Source: Pycnococcus provasolii
Lineage: Eukaryota > Chlorophyta > Pseudoscourfieldiophyceae > Pseudoscourfieldiales
DNA length: 64,000 nt
Direction of reading: 5' to 3'
Assembly (NCBI GenBank): GCA_049487715.1
Contig: CP150554.1
Coordinates: 62,001 to 126,000, forward strand
In this document: piece by piece, positions 27,610 through 37,054 of the stretch
How positions within the stretch are numbered: the stretch's first letter is position 1
How the letters are laid out: each line of letters begins with the position of its first letter
The notes under the pieces: generated by a model
Told to the model about the DNA's origin: nothing
Database searches by the model: none
Seen by the model: the letters and a program-made list of their open reading frames with translations, nothing else
Translations under genes and position numbers: made by a program

Positions 27610-29316
27610 ATGGAGTTTCTCAGCAAGCTTCAGCAGCGTGCGCGTCAGGTGGCGTACAACTTGTCTGATTTGGAACTGAAAGTCGAAGAAGCGACGAACC
27701 TCGATCCATGGGGTCCCCACGGTTCCCTCATGTCTGATATCGCCTCCTCTACTATGGACCGTTCAGCCTACGCCGAGATCATGGGTGTCATCGCACGGCG
27801 ACTCCAATCCCCTCCCGAATCGTGGCGGCATATCTACAAGTCTCTGCTGCTATTAGAGCACCTCATCAAACATGGATCTACGCGTGTTGTTGACGAACTT
27901 CGTCAAAATATGTCGGCGATGGAACGACTGAAAAGGTTTCAGTACAAAGATCAAAAAGGGCAAGACCAAGGACTTAACGTCAGAAACCGTGCGGAACTAC
28001 TCATCAGCCTTCTCGAAAGCCCAGATCAAATCAGGGAAGAGAGGGAAAAAGCCAGGAAAAATAGAGAAAAGTATTCAGGAGTCAGCTCCGAGGATATGCG
28101 AACGGGCGCATACGGAGGAGGAGGAAACGCGCGGTCGAGCGGATCAAACTACAGGAGCAACGACGACTGGGACAGCAAGAATAACGCAAGCTCGTTCTCG
28201 AGCGACAGCACCGCAAGGAAGGACCTCAAGAGTCACTATGGGCTAGGAGGAAGCGGCGGCGGCGGCGCCGACGCGTTCAACGCAACGCAAGACCGCATCG
28301 CTAAGCTCAAGGTGCAGGACAGCAGCTCGTTCGAGCCCAGGTTCGCGGGTGCCAGCGGCGAGACGACGGAGGCGACGGCGAGTCCGTTTGCGGCTACATT
28401 CAAGGCGGGTGGCGCGTCCGCTTCCAAGGCGCCGCGGTTCCTCTCGGAAACAAAGGTGGACCCGAAGATTGCCGCAGGTCTCGGCAAAATCAGCCTTGCT
28501 CCGCCGGCGGCGACAACGTCGCCTTCCCAAGCAACGCCTGCGCCAAGCGACGCAGCAGCGAGCCTGTTTGGCGCATTCGACAGCGCACCTGCGGTTGTGC
28601 CTGCGCCAGCAATGGAGAGCGCCGGCGGGGGCGGGGGCGGTTGGGGTGCCTTTGAGGGGAATGTGCCGTCGGCGGCGGCGAATGCTCCAACGCCGTCCGA
28701 TCCTTTCGCCGCACAGGGAGGAGATCCGTTTGGCATGTCCACACCCGCAGCCGCGCCCGTTGCGACGACGAGTGCACCACCGCAGCAGGCACAATCGTCG
28801 AGTGGCGGCGGTGGTGGTGGTCTACCCGCGGATATACTGGCGGCAATGAACAGCACGCAGCAGCCGAGCTTGGGAATGGCCGGCGGTATGCCTGGGATGC
28901 CCTCCATGATGCCGCAGCAGCCAATGGGTGGCATGAACATGGGTGGCATGAACATGGGTAGCAAGCCGCAGCAGCAGATGCAGATGGGCGGTGGCGGTAT
29001 GGGTATGGGTGGCATGCCGCAGCAGCAGATGCAGATGGGCGGCATGATGCCGCAGCAGCAGATGGGCATGATGGGCGGCATGATGCCGCAGCAGCAGATG
29101 GGCATGATGGGTGGTATGATGCCGCAGCAGCAGATGGGCATGATGGGTGGTATGATGCCGCAGCAGCAGATGGGAGGTGGCGGTATGATGGGAATGGGCG
29201 GTGGCATGATGCCGCAGCAACAGATGGGAATGATGGGAGGCATGATGCCGCAGCAGCAGGTGCCATCGCCGCCGCAGCCAGCAAAGAAGGACCCGTTCGC
29301 AGATTTCGGATTATAG
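27610..29316 (+). CDS. Epsin-like ENTH-domain clathrin adaptor
   Basis: 568 residues. The ENTH domain occupies about residues 12-145 (NLSDLELKVEEATNLDPWGP, SWRHIYKSLLLLEHLIKHGS, YKDQKGQDQGLNVRNRA). The Asn-Leu-Ser-Asp start and the basic residues fit phosphoinositide binding. The rest is disordered: charged, then Gly/Ala/Pro-rich, with adaptor-binding DPF motifs (SDPFAA, GDPFGM, and the C-terminal DPFADFGL). From 28905 to 29265 the frame repeats MGGMMPQQQMGM-type units. Epsins bend membranes and link cargo to clathrin at the Golgi, endosome or plasma membrane. The Gln/Met-rich tail resembles that of plant EPSIN proteins. No UIM ubiquitin-binding motif is obvious. Confidence 0.92.
   Translation: MEFLSKLQQRARQVAYNLSDLELKVEEATNLDPWGPHGSLMSDIASSTMDRSAYAEIMGVIARRLQSPPESWRHIYKSLLLLEHLIKHGSTRVVDELRQNMSAMERLKRFQYKDQKGQDQGLNVRNRAELLISLLESPDQIREEREKARKNREKYSGVSSEDMRTGAYGGGGNARSSGSNYRSNDDWDSKNNASSFSSDSTARKDLKSHYGLGGSGGGGADAFNATQDRIAKLKVQDSSSFEPRFAGASGETTEATASPFAATFKAGGASASKAPRFLSETKVDPKIAAGLGKISLAPPAATTSPSQATPAPSDAAASLFGAFDSAPAVVPAPAMESAGGGGGGWGAFEGNVPSAAANAPTPSDPFAAQGGDPFGMSTPAAAPVATTSAPPQQAQSSSGGGGGGLPADILAAMNSTQQPSLGMAGGMPGMPSMMPQQPMGGMNMGGMNMGSKPQQQMQMGGGGMGMGGMPQQQMQMGGMMPQQQMGMMGGMMPQQQMGMMGGMMPQQQMGMMGGMMPQQQMGGGGMMGMGGGMMPQQQMGMMGGMMPQQQVPSPPQPAKKDPFADFGL
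28905..29265 (+). repeat. Coding repeat, MGGMMPQQQ units, in epsin tail
   Basis: About ten degenerate copies of ATGATGCCGCAGCAGCAG alternating with GGCATGATGGGTGG. Confidence 0.9.
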
Positions 29317-29465
29317 GGTTGTTGGGTGTATGTAACACTCCTCTATCCTTTTTCTCGCCCATAACATATGAGTCGACCTTACAGTATTGTCAGTGAGGCA
29401 CCTCCCCGTTTTGCGTTGTTTTGCATAAACAGATTTTATGTTACAAGTCGTTTCCACCGTTAAGG

Positions 29466-31181
29466 TCACCTTCCGCGGGGTGCCCCTTGCTGCTGGCCGG
29501 TTTTTACCGTTTTGGGTAGCACGGTGGCACTGCCTTTGCATCCTGACCACGACCCGGCCAAGCTTGCCGATTTGGTTCCGGAATCGCCCCACTTGATGAG
29601 AGCGCGCGAGCAACGGCTCGTCTCGAAGACGTTGCCCTGCTCCCATGGCAGCTGTGGACGGTTCTCGTTGCGGAAAATCCAGCGTCCCTTCTCCACCTCC
29701 ACCCAGCGATCGTTGCGCTTCATCGCGTCCAAGCGTGCGAGCCTTGCCTTCTCCGCGCGCTCCATCTCCTCCTCCACGTGCCGATTCTGTGCCTTACGCA
29801 GTGCCGCGATGTTGTGCTTCATGCGAAGCTCATCCTGTACCATGCGCGCCTCCTGCCGCTTCTGCTTCGCCAATAGCTCCTCCTTCTCTCGTTCCGACGC
29901 GCTGCCGAATGCCACGGTGTCCTTCGTCAGCTGCAGCTCGCGAAATCCAACGAGGCACATGTTGATCTCTTCCTGCATTTGTTCGCGCTCGCGTGCCGCG
30001 GCGCGCTCCATGGTTTTGCGCTGCAACTTGGTGGGAATGTCCTCCTCCTTCGTGCCGTTGTCAAGAAACGTCTGCCTCTGGGCGATAAGCTGGTAGCGGT
30101 CGTCGAGCAGCTTTTTCGTCGCCTTTGCTCTGCACTTCTCGAGCCAGTCTTGCTCCTTTTGTAATCGCTGCTCGTCGACGAGGTCGAGCGAGTCCTGCTC
30201 AATTTCATTGATCTCCTCCTCGCTGAGCTCCTCCATGCCGTCCGGGCCAACCTTCGCCGCTTTCGTGCCAGCACGGTCCATCGTTTCATCCTCCTCCTCG
30301 ACCGCGTTTGGGGTTGGTTTCGCGTCGTCGATGTTAACCTCTTTCGAGTTCGCCGTGTACTGAATCTGTCCCGCCTTCGCGCCAGCGCACAGGCAAACGG
30401 CGTCAGCGGGCGCATCTTTTGGGCAGCACGCGACGAGTGGGTCGTTTTCGTCCAGCACAACCTCCGCGAAGTTCATCGGTCCAAGCTTTCTCCTCTTGAA
30501 TCTCTTTCTCCAAGCGAGTTCCGTGTCCCTCGCGTCGAGCACGCCGTCGCCGTTCTCGTCGCCATCTTCCGGTATGAACGCGTCGTCGTGGTGTGATTTC
30601 AGCGCGCCAACTCTCACGGCATTTTTCGACTGTTCGAATTCAGGCTCGTTTGCGCTGAAGTCTTCGGCGTCTGCCCCTGCATCCCCGTCGTTCTCGTTTC
30701 TGAGTTCTTCCTCCATCGCATCTAACGAGTTGGACTCTTGCTTGGGTCTTGCGTCTTGAGACGAAACGCCGCTGAAGTCAAAACGGCGTTCCCTGTCCAA
30801 GAAGGCTGCTTTTTTAGGCACGGGTGCCCTCTTTGCGTGCTTTGATGAACTACCCTGATGACGCGTCTCTGATGTCGCAGAAAGGAACACCACGATAAGA
30901 ATGAAAAAGAGAAGTGCTAAAAGGAAGGGAGCCCTTCTTGCCAAGGCCATGGATGACTTCGATGACTGAGACTTCTTCTGAGACGACTTGACTGAAGATC
31001 GAAAGAGACTCGGAACACCACCACCACCGAGAAAGACACCACCAATAATGCGTAAGACATCGTCCCAAAGACTCCTTAAAGACAAAAAACCAACTTCATT
31101 AAGCCAAACTCCTCCATAGGCTGCTTCTGATGACTGGTATCCTTGCACTTGTGCTAAAGATGAATGAGATGAAGCGGCCAT
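29466..31181 (-). CDS. Single-pass membrane protein with EF-hand-like loop and coiled coil, unrecognised
   Basis: 571 residues from ATG 31181 (MAASSHSS). An upstream in-frame ATG at 31322 would add a Ser-Phe repeat of microsatellite origin, which I think is 5' UTR. A hydrophobic segment PFLLALLFFILIVVFLSA makes one membrane helix. After it comes one EF-hand-like loop, DENGDGVLDARD, then two cysteine pairs (CCPKD, CLCAG). A long charged coiled coil full of Glu, Arg and Lys follows. The C-terminus carries WVEVEKGRWIFRNENR and a cysteine-containing tail. A calcium-binding anchored scaffold is possible, but I recognise no family. It converges on the epsin gene. Confidence 0.65.
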   Translation of the reverse strand: MAASSHSSLAQVQGYQSSEAAYGGVWLNEVGFLSLRSLWDDVLRIIGGVFLGGGGVPSLFRSSVKSSQKKSQSSKSSMALARRAPFLLALLFFILIVVFLSATSETRHQGSSSKHAKRAPVPKKAAFLDRERRFDFSGVSSQDARPKQESNSLDAMEEELRNENDGDAGADAEDFSANEPEFEQSKNAVRVGALKSHHDDAFIPEDGDENGDGVLDARDTELAWRKRFKRRKLGPMNFAEVVLDENDPLVACCPKDAPADAVCLCAGAKAGQIQYTANSKEVNIDDAKPTPNAVEEEDETMDRAGTKAAKVGPDGMEELSEEEINEIEQDSLDLVDEQRLQKEQDWLEKCRAKATKKLLDDRYQLIAQRQTFLDNGTKEEDIPTKLQRKTMERAAAREREQMQEEINMCLVGFRELQLTKDTVAFGSASEREKEELLAKQKRQEARMVQDELRMKHNIAALRKAQNRHVEEEMERAEKARLARLDAMKRNDRWVEVEKGRWIFRNENRPQLPWEQGNVFETSRCSRALIKWGDSGTKSASLAGSWSGCKGSATVLPKTVKTGQQQGAPRGR

Positions 31182-32125
31182 CTTTCTTTCTTTCCACAAA
31201 CAAGGAAGTTGACAATTCTTGTCCGATGGCCAGAATGATTCCGGAATGGGAATGGGAATGAGAATGAGGATGGAGAAGGAGAATGAGAATGAGAATGAGA
31301 ATGAGAGGCTTGAGGCCTTCATTCTTCGAGTAGTGAGTTAACTGTGCGGCTCACAACACAAAGAAACACAATCTACCTGTAAATGCTCACAACATCGAGG
31401 CTCACAGTCTCACACCTCCACTGGTCTCCCCCTTAACTTTACCAGCAGGAGCTCTGGAGTGTTTGACCACTTGGTTGAACCACCTCACCAGGCGGCCGGC
31501 GAGTTTGTCAGTTGGAGTGTTTGACCACCTGGTTGCACCACCTCACCAGGCGGCCGGCGAGTTTGTCAGTTGGAGTGTTTGACCACCTGGTTGCACCACC
31601 TCACCAGGCGGCCGGCGAGTTTGTCAGTTGGAGTGTTTGACCACCTGGTTGCACCACCTCACCAGGCGGCCGGCGAGTTTGTCAGTTGGAGTGTTTGACC
31701 ACCTGGTTGCACCACCTCACCAGGCGGCCGGCGAGTTTGTCAGTTGGAGTGTTTGACCACCTGGTTGCACCACCTCACCAGGCGGCCGGCGAGTTTGTCA
31801 GTTCGAGTGTTTGACCACCTCGTTGAACCTCCTCACCAGGCGGCCGGCGAGTTGGACTCTGTTGGAGTGTTTGACCACCTGGTTGCACCACCTCACCATT
31901 TCGATTTTTGGCCGATGTAGATGATCTGCGATTTCCCATAAGGGTTAGTTGTTTACTCCCTTGAATACAGAAAACCCGAAACCCAAAAACCCCATTCTTA
32001 GTTAACGCTTTGCGGCTTTGTAGTCAACGCTCTTTTTCAAAGCCGCCAATGACTAAAGAAAACCCAAACCTAGGCCTACTTGGTCGATGCGCCGCTCAAA
32101 CGGTCTGGCCGGGATGCGTTCCCGT
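31182..32125. other. Gap holding a GAATGA microsatellite and a 58-bp minisatellite
   Basis: Between two minus-strand genes. 31245-31308 is a GAATGA/GAGAAT microsatellite, and 31453-31899 is the tandem repeat described separately. The remainder (31900-32125) shows no gene. Confidence 0.7.
31453..31899. repeat. 58-bp minisatellite, about 8 copies
   Basis: Unit starts at 31453, 31511, 31569, 31627, 31685, 31743, 31801 and 31861. The unit begins GTTGGAGTGTTTGACCACCT and includes CACCAGGCGGCCGGCGAG. The central copies are identical, while the first, seventh and eighth are diverged, so expansion was recent and central. Confidence 0.97.
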
Positions 32126-34132
32126 CTAAGGATCATTTACTTCCACCGCGTTCAGAGGCGAGAAGAGCGGAGAGCCAGCCTTCTCGCGCTTCACCATGAA
32201 CGCCATGCTGATGCCAGCGACAAAGACAACGCCACCGAGTGCCGCAAGGCCAGCAATGGCGCCATCTGACAGCTCCTTCTTCTCCTTCGTGACCTCCTTC
32301 TCGACCGGGACCTCCTTCTCGACCGGGACCTCCTTAATGACCTCCTTCTCGACAATGACCTCCTTCTCGACCTCCTTCTCGACCACCTTCGGCGGCTCGG
32401 GGCAGTTGAGCAGTCGAGCCTTCTCATAGTCGTAGTCGGGGCGCGGCGTCAGATCAGCACCGCAATACGGCGCGTCCTTTGGGAAGAGCGATTCGGCAGG
32501 TGCAGCGAGTCCCGCAAGCTCCTTCTTGATTATGGTACTCTTGTCCACGGCATGGATTATCACCTTGCGGGTCTGCAATTCGTTGGTCGGCGCCTTCGCT
32601 GTGTTGAGCACGACGATTCGGTTCTGCATCGGCTCGGTCAAGGGCACGGCGAAGTTGTCGGTGTGCTCGCGCTTGAACACGGCCACATCCTTCTCTGTGA
32701 GGACGCCAGCGCCGATCACGGCGTCGAGGGAGTTGTCGAGCAGCGCAGCCTTCACGGCTTCATGGGTCGGATAGTGCACCAAGACCAGCTCGTTCACATA
32801 CTGGCTCGACGTGCTCGGCGCGTCCCAGTGGTCGAGGTTCACGGTGAAGTGCACCTTCTGCACCTTGCCCTCACCGTCCTTGATCGTTTTGTCGTACTTC
32901 CAACGGCCGGTGCCGAAGATTCCGTCGGGGTCGGCGATACCGGCGCACGTAAGATTCATGCCGTCGTGTTGGATCGGCCCTCCAGATGTCCAGCCCTTGT
33001 GGCACGAATTCTGCGTGAGTGGATCGCTCTCAAGGCCACCTACGAACATGTTCGGAGACATCATGCGAAGCGGGCGAATGAAGGACAGCTCCTGCAAGAA
33101 TGGATAGTAGTTGTCTTTGGTCGTAACGACGAAGGTGTAGTCATCCGTGCAGCTCCATCCTTCAATCGCTCCGGGCAGGCCATACCATCCGTGCCAGTCA
33201 CCTGTGCGGAGCGGCGGAGAGAGGACGTGGTCGAAGTTGAGCTTAGCGACGGCGCAGTTCCAGTCGGCGCCGTCGTGGAAGGTGACGCCCTTGCGGAGGT
33301 TGAACGTGTACTTTTGGCCGCCCCCCGGCGAGTCCACGATGGTCCACGAGGCGGCGAGGCTTGGAATGATGGTGCCACCTCGACCGTATTCGACGAGCCC
33401 GTCGTAGACCCAGTTGTTAGCGAAGAACTCGTTCGGGCGGTAGGTGTGCGCGTCCAGTCGTCCGACACCGGTAGCGTCGCTGAAGAGGCCACTCTGCGCG
33501 CCCGGAGCAACGGTGATGCTCCTCGAGCCGCTCAGAACGCGGAGCGTGTGAACCGGATAGTCATACTGCTGATGTCCTGGCGCGTATCCGGTAAGTCGCT
33601 TGTTGATAACAGCCGGGATGCGCTTGCTGGAAATGGGCAGCTCGGTCGCTTGCTTGTGCATGGCGGTAAGAATCTCCGTCCACGCATCCTCGCGTTCCAC
33701 CTCGGACTCCTTACGCAGCGCCTCGGTCACCTTCTGTGTAAGCACCTCCTGCGTGAATGGCGGGGGAAGTCCCTTGAGGGCGGCATAGTATGCCTCGTCC
33801 TTCGTTGCCCACGACGCAGCGTACGCCTGCGGGTCGTACGGCGCCCCCCACGACTCCGAGAAAGCCATGTTGAAGTTTCCTTCGACCATGGCCGTGTTGA
33901 AATCATCCTTTGGCAGAAGACGAGTGTTCACTGTGATGCCCACCTTCTTCAAGTCACTGGCGATATCATCCTCGATCGCCTTTGACGTCGCGTCGCCTTC
34001 CAGCACGATGAAGTCCAACTCCATCGTCTTGCAATTCGTCAACGCCACATCTTCGGCTTTGGTTTCCAGGGGCGTCAGCGTCGCCAGCGCCCACCCGAAA
34101 GCGAGCCCGGAAACGAGCTTTGAGTACCCCAT
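32126..34132 (-). CDS. Membrane-anchored family 5 solute-binding protein (SBP_bac_5) in circularly permuted order
   Basis: 668 residues. Residues 1-28 resemble a signal or targeting peptide. Residues 36-197 match the end of a bacterial dipeptide/nickel-binding protein (DDIASDLKKVGITVNTRLLP, GNFNMAFSESWGAPYDPQAY, ISSKRIPAVINKRLTGYAP). Residues 203-580 match its beginning and middle (NWVYDGLVEYG, IIPSLAASW, YTFNLRKGVTFHDGADW, RKVIIHAVDKSTIIKK, YDYEKARLLN). A spacer of PVEKEV/IVEKEV repeats (about 585-630) precedes one membrane helix (AIAGLAALGGVVFVAGISM) and a short basic tail. In bacteria these proteins deliver oligopeptides, nickel or heme to ABC transporters. A tethered extracellular or luminal binding receptor is inferred. 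Ligand unknown. Confidence 0.85.
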   Translation of the reverse strand: MGYSKLVSGLAFGWALATLTPLETKAEDVALTNCKTMELDFIVLEGDATSKAIEDDIASDLKKVGITVNTRLLPKDDFNTAMVEGNFNMAFSESWGAPYDPQAYAASWATKDEAYYAALKGLPPPFTQEVLTQKVTEALRKESEVEREDAWTEILTAMHKQATELPISSKRIPAVINKRLTGYAPGHQQYDYPVHTLRVLSGSRSITVAPGAQSGLFSDATGVGRLDAHTYRPNEFFANNWVYDGLVEYGRGGTIIPSLAASWTIVDSPGGGQKYTFNLRKGVTFHDGADWNCAVAKLNFDHVLSPPLRTGDWHGWYGLPGAIEGWSCTDDYTFVVTTKDNYYPFLQELSFIRPLRMMSPNMFVGGLESDPLTQNSCHKGWTSGGPIQHDGMNLTCAGIADPDGIFGTGRWKYDKTIKDGEGKVQKVHFTVNLDHWDAPSTSSQYVNELVLVHYPTHEAVKAALLDNSLDAVIGAGVLTEKDVAVFKREHTDNFAVPLTEPMQNRIVVLNTAKAPTNELQTRKVIIHAVDKSTIIKKELAGLAAPAESLFPKDAPYCGADLTPRPDYDYEKARLLNCPEPPKVVEKEVEKEVIVEKEVIKEVPVEKEVPVEKEVTKEKKELSDGAIAGLAALGGVVFVAGISMAFMVKREKAGSPLFSPLNAVEVNDP

Positions 34133-34534
34133 GTTAGACTATGTTGTGTTGAATAATGACGAGCCTGTGAATGTTATGACGAGCCTGTTGAACGACGAAA
34201 GCCTGAAGTAGTACTACCTGAACCATCTTTCAGCATGGGAATAAAAGTGGCGGCGCGAGTTCTCGTTACCTTATGTAAAGGGAGGGCCCTGTGCAGTATG
34301 TAATATTACATACATGAGCCTCGTGATACGTACAGTCCCGTCCTCAGGGTCTTCTTAACTAACCATGGTAACCACGTGTCATATGTCGATACGGCTTGTA
34401 ATATCCGTACAGTACTACTGTACCTAACCTTATTTTAATATCTGGAACAGGATCTTGAAAATAAAGATTGTACATACAGTATTAAACAATAGTTTATAAC
34501 CTAAGTTGTTGTGTCAATAGGAAATACATATGAA

Positions 34535-34584
34535 ATGTGACGTAATGTGACGTAATGTGACGTAACGTTACGTAACGTTACGTC
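34535..34584. repeat. 10-bp repeat ATGTGACGTA / ACGTTACGTA
   Basis: Three copies of ATGTGACGTA, then ACGTTACGTA and ACGTTACGTC, with no gap. TGACGTA is the core recognised by bZIP (CREB/TGA-like) factors. Confidence 0.85.
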
Positions 34585-35178
34585 AATATCTTTTCCCCCG
34601 TATTCAGCTTTTTTTTTTTGGATGTCACAACAGGTCGGCCTACTATTTTTGCAAGCAAAAATAATTGGCCGATCGATGCCTTTTCACAATACAACGGCAA
34701 GTTTAGTCTAAGCGTGCCACACAAGTGACAGGGGTGGAGCGAGAACAACATCGGGTTGGCATGGGTCCCATGGGTGGGACGGAGGGGAGGATCGACCTTC
34801 TTGCATCGACTGATCTTGCAAAACCTGTCAGACTGTTCTGTCAGAGAACTATGACTGCCAGAGACTGCCAGAGGCGCCATTGTCTGCTGCCATTGAAATT
34901 GGGAACGACTCTTCGAAGCTTTTGTCGACCAAACAGGTAATAAAATAGAATAGGGTTAAGCTCCCTGAGGGTTGCAGGTTACTAACTTAATATGCCCTTG
35001 ATAAATAAAACCCGAATAATGGGGACCCAGACAAAAACCCCGAACCCATGCATGACTACACTTAAGGTAATTTTACCGTGAGAATTCCTTCCCCTGAAAT
35101 GCTTCGCCCCATTTGGGATGCGTTCCTCAGTCTGTTTCTCGTCCGCCTGCTGCTTCGAGGAGTGGAGGGGAGATGGGC

Positions 35179-35203
35179 GGGGGGGGGGGGGGGGGGGGGG
35201 GGG
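35179..35203. repeat. Poly(G) tract, 25 nt
   Basis: An uninterrupted G run about 160 bp upstream of the ATG at 35363. Confidence 0.95.
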
Positions 35204-35362
35204 AGAGGGAGAGGGAGCAGGCTTAACGAAGGGGCGAGAATTGACTGCACTAATAACCTACTTGACTAACCTTCTGAAAAAAAAACCCTAGGAGGAGCAC
35301 ACCAACACCGCCGCCGCAGAATTATCCACTGCTTCATCCTCGTCCTCCTCCATACTATCTTC

Positions 35363-36088
35363 ATGGTGGCTCACGCTCGCTCGCGGTGCTGCATGTGCAC
35401 AAAACCATCCCAAACCTTTGCCAAAGGCACGGACGGTCGTGCCTATTGTTCGGTGAAGTGTTACCCAAGGGGGGTATCGCGATGCAAGCAGGCGAAAGCC
35501 GCACTAGGGGTGGCTCACGCTCGCTCGCACCCGATCTCGAACCCAAAGAGGGTGGAGGAGCGCCGCAAGAACGCCATCGCGAAGGACAAGGAGGCTCGCG
35601 AGAGGGGGTTGGTGCGCGAGGCGGCTCTCTCGCCGGGCGAGGCGGCGTGCAACGCGGCGATCGCGTCGACGACGGGCGTGCTCAACAAGATCCTCGAGAA
35701 GAAGGCTAAGGAGCCCCATCATCATCAGCAGCAGCTTGTTGTCTACGTCGCCAATGGCCGCGAGTATACGCACCGGGTGGATGGGGAGATGTGGCGCTTC
35801 GTCACCAGGATTCGTCCCACGATCACATACGCGGATGGCACCACCGTGACGAGGAAGGCCTTGAAAGACGCAGGCTTCGAGGCGCACCGCATCTTCACGA
35901 CCAACAATGCCATCAACGCCAACGAAGTGGAGAAGGGCGTTCACAATGAGCTGAAGCAGCATCCCGGCCGCTTGTGGAAAGTGAGCGGCGCAGGAGGGGT
36001 GCATGAGGATGGGGACATCATCCAAGAGTTCGAGCTCTGGGCTGTCGTCGGCTTTCTCCCCAGCAACATGAAGAGGTCCAACGTGTAG
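35363..36088 (+). CDS. Unrecognised protein with N-terminal Cys-rich zinc-ribbon-like module
   Basis: 241 residues. Residues 9-42 contain CCMC, then C and C-x3-C further on (RAYCSVKCYPRG, then SRC), which could bind zinc. A 20-bp direct repeat (starts 35366 and 35510) encodes VAHARS on both sides of this module. A charged helix covers about residues 55-110. The C-terminal 110 residues mix strands and helices (YVANGREYTHRV, ITYADGTTVTRKALKDAG, NEVEKGVHNELKQHPGR). The E-x3-H-x-E-L pattern faintly recalls GIY-YIG/T5orf172-type domains, but I would not assign it. Coding is supported by uniform GC-rich third positions. Confidence 0.6.
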   Translation: MVAHARSRCCMCTKPSQTFAKGTDGRAYCSVKCYPRGVSRCKQAKAALGVAHARSHPISNPKRVEERRKNAIAKDKEARERGLVREAALSPGEAACNAAIASTTGVLNKILEKKAKEPHHHQQQLVVYVANGREYTHRVDGEMWRFVTRIRPTITYADGTTVTRKALKDAGFEAHRIFTTNNAINANEVEKGVHNELKQHPGRLWKVSGAGGVHEDGDIIQEFELWAVVGFLPSNMKRSNV

Positions 36089-37054
36089 TGGTGTGCCTAC
36101 TAGGCATGGAATGTTGTAATCATCAAATCAAATTTGTTGCAAGACGTCCGTCTCTAGTTTCTGCGAGTCAGGTCGACTAGGGAGCAAAGTCTAGGCAACT
36201 AGGGAGCAGGGTCGAGCGGGGTCGACGCGGCCCCACTTGAGCGGCGGGAACTTTAGAGATGAGGTTTAATCGGTTTAGAGACGGTTAGAACGAGATAAGA
36301 GAATCTCTCTCGACTTCTAGAAAGGTTGCATGGAATAGCACGAAGCATGAGCCCCCACCCCGCTACTTGAAGTAACAACGCATAGTGTCTGAATTCCCGA
36401 GTAGATGGCCCGTGGGCGGGGTCATTTCCCTTAAAGTGGTGACGCTCGACTTGCCAGAAATCGTGGACCTGAGGGCCCGTTTTAGGAAATGACCCCGCCA
36501 AGCCCAACGGGGTCGAATCCCCAAAATAGCGGGGTTTAGTGAATTTTTCCGTCAAGAAACACTCCATGACCATCGCTCATTATTTTATCAAAATAGGACG
36601 CACCTTGGTGACCTTGCACTTTCGTCGCCCATCGAGTGGATTCAAGCAACCTGAAGAGCTGAAGAGACCCTAAAGGAAGGAATGTAACCCTAACCGTAAC
36701 CCTAACCCTAACCCGCCGTCCCGTTGTCTCTCTACGATAGAGCCTTCCCTTTCCCTTTTCCGTTTTCGTCATTGATTGGCATTGGCATTCACGAGGTGTG
36801 TACGGCGTGGCATTTGTGGCGTGTGTCTTGTCTCGCACTGTCGACAAATGCTGTTCTGACGTCGACGCGCCTCACACTCACACTCGCATTAGCCTATTCT
36901 CATTGGTGACCGTTAGTCACTTGCTTGTGCGTTAACGGTCACTTGCTTGTGCGTTTGCCTAACGCCGTGTGTCTCCCTGCTCGTGAGTGAGTGAGTTCAC
37001 AGACACCACCTGAGGCGGTTGGGTTAGGTGGGGGAGTTACTCTTACTCTTCGAC
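36089..37054. other. Gap with inverted repeat, telomere-like array and direct repeats
   Basis: 966 bp between two plus-strand genes. 36415-36499 is a 15-bp inverted repeat with a 55-bp loop. 36685-36714 is a CCCTAA array. TCACTTGCTTGTGCGTT is repeated at 36917 and 36939. A tRNA-like T-arm at 36504 fails on inspection. No gene. Confidence 0.6.
36685..36714. repeat. Telomere-like CCCTAA array
   Basis: Four to five units, about 340 bp upstream of the glycosyltransferase ATG. Confidence 0.85.

Larger units (their letters stand above)
34133..35362. promoter_or_regulatory. 1.2-kb divergent gap with a phased TGACGTA array and a poly(G) tract
   Basis: 34535-34584 has five 10-bp units with ACGT cores. 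35179-35203 is a run of 25 G. Small open frames here have no coding character. No gene supported. Confidence 0.6.

Noticed and set aside
31182-31322. Upstream extension of the coiled-coil membrane protein
   Set aside because: The extension is a Ser-Phe run translated from a GAATGA microsatellite, more likely 5' UTR.
32552-33985. Plus-strand 477-codon open frame
   Set aside because: Antisense to the solute-binding gene, with no recognisable motif and His/Val/Arg-rich shadow composition.
36495-36525. tRNA T-arm-like GGGGTCGAATCCCC
   Set aside because: The loop is six nt instead of seven and no A-box, D-arm or acceptor stem could be found.
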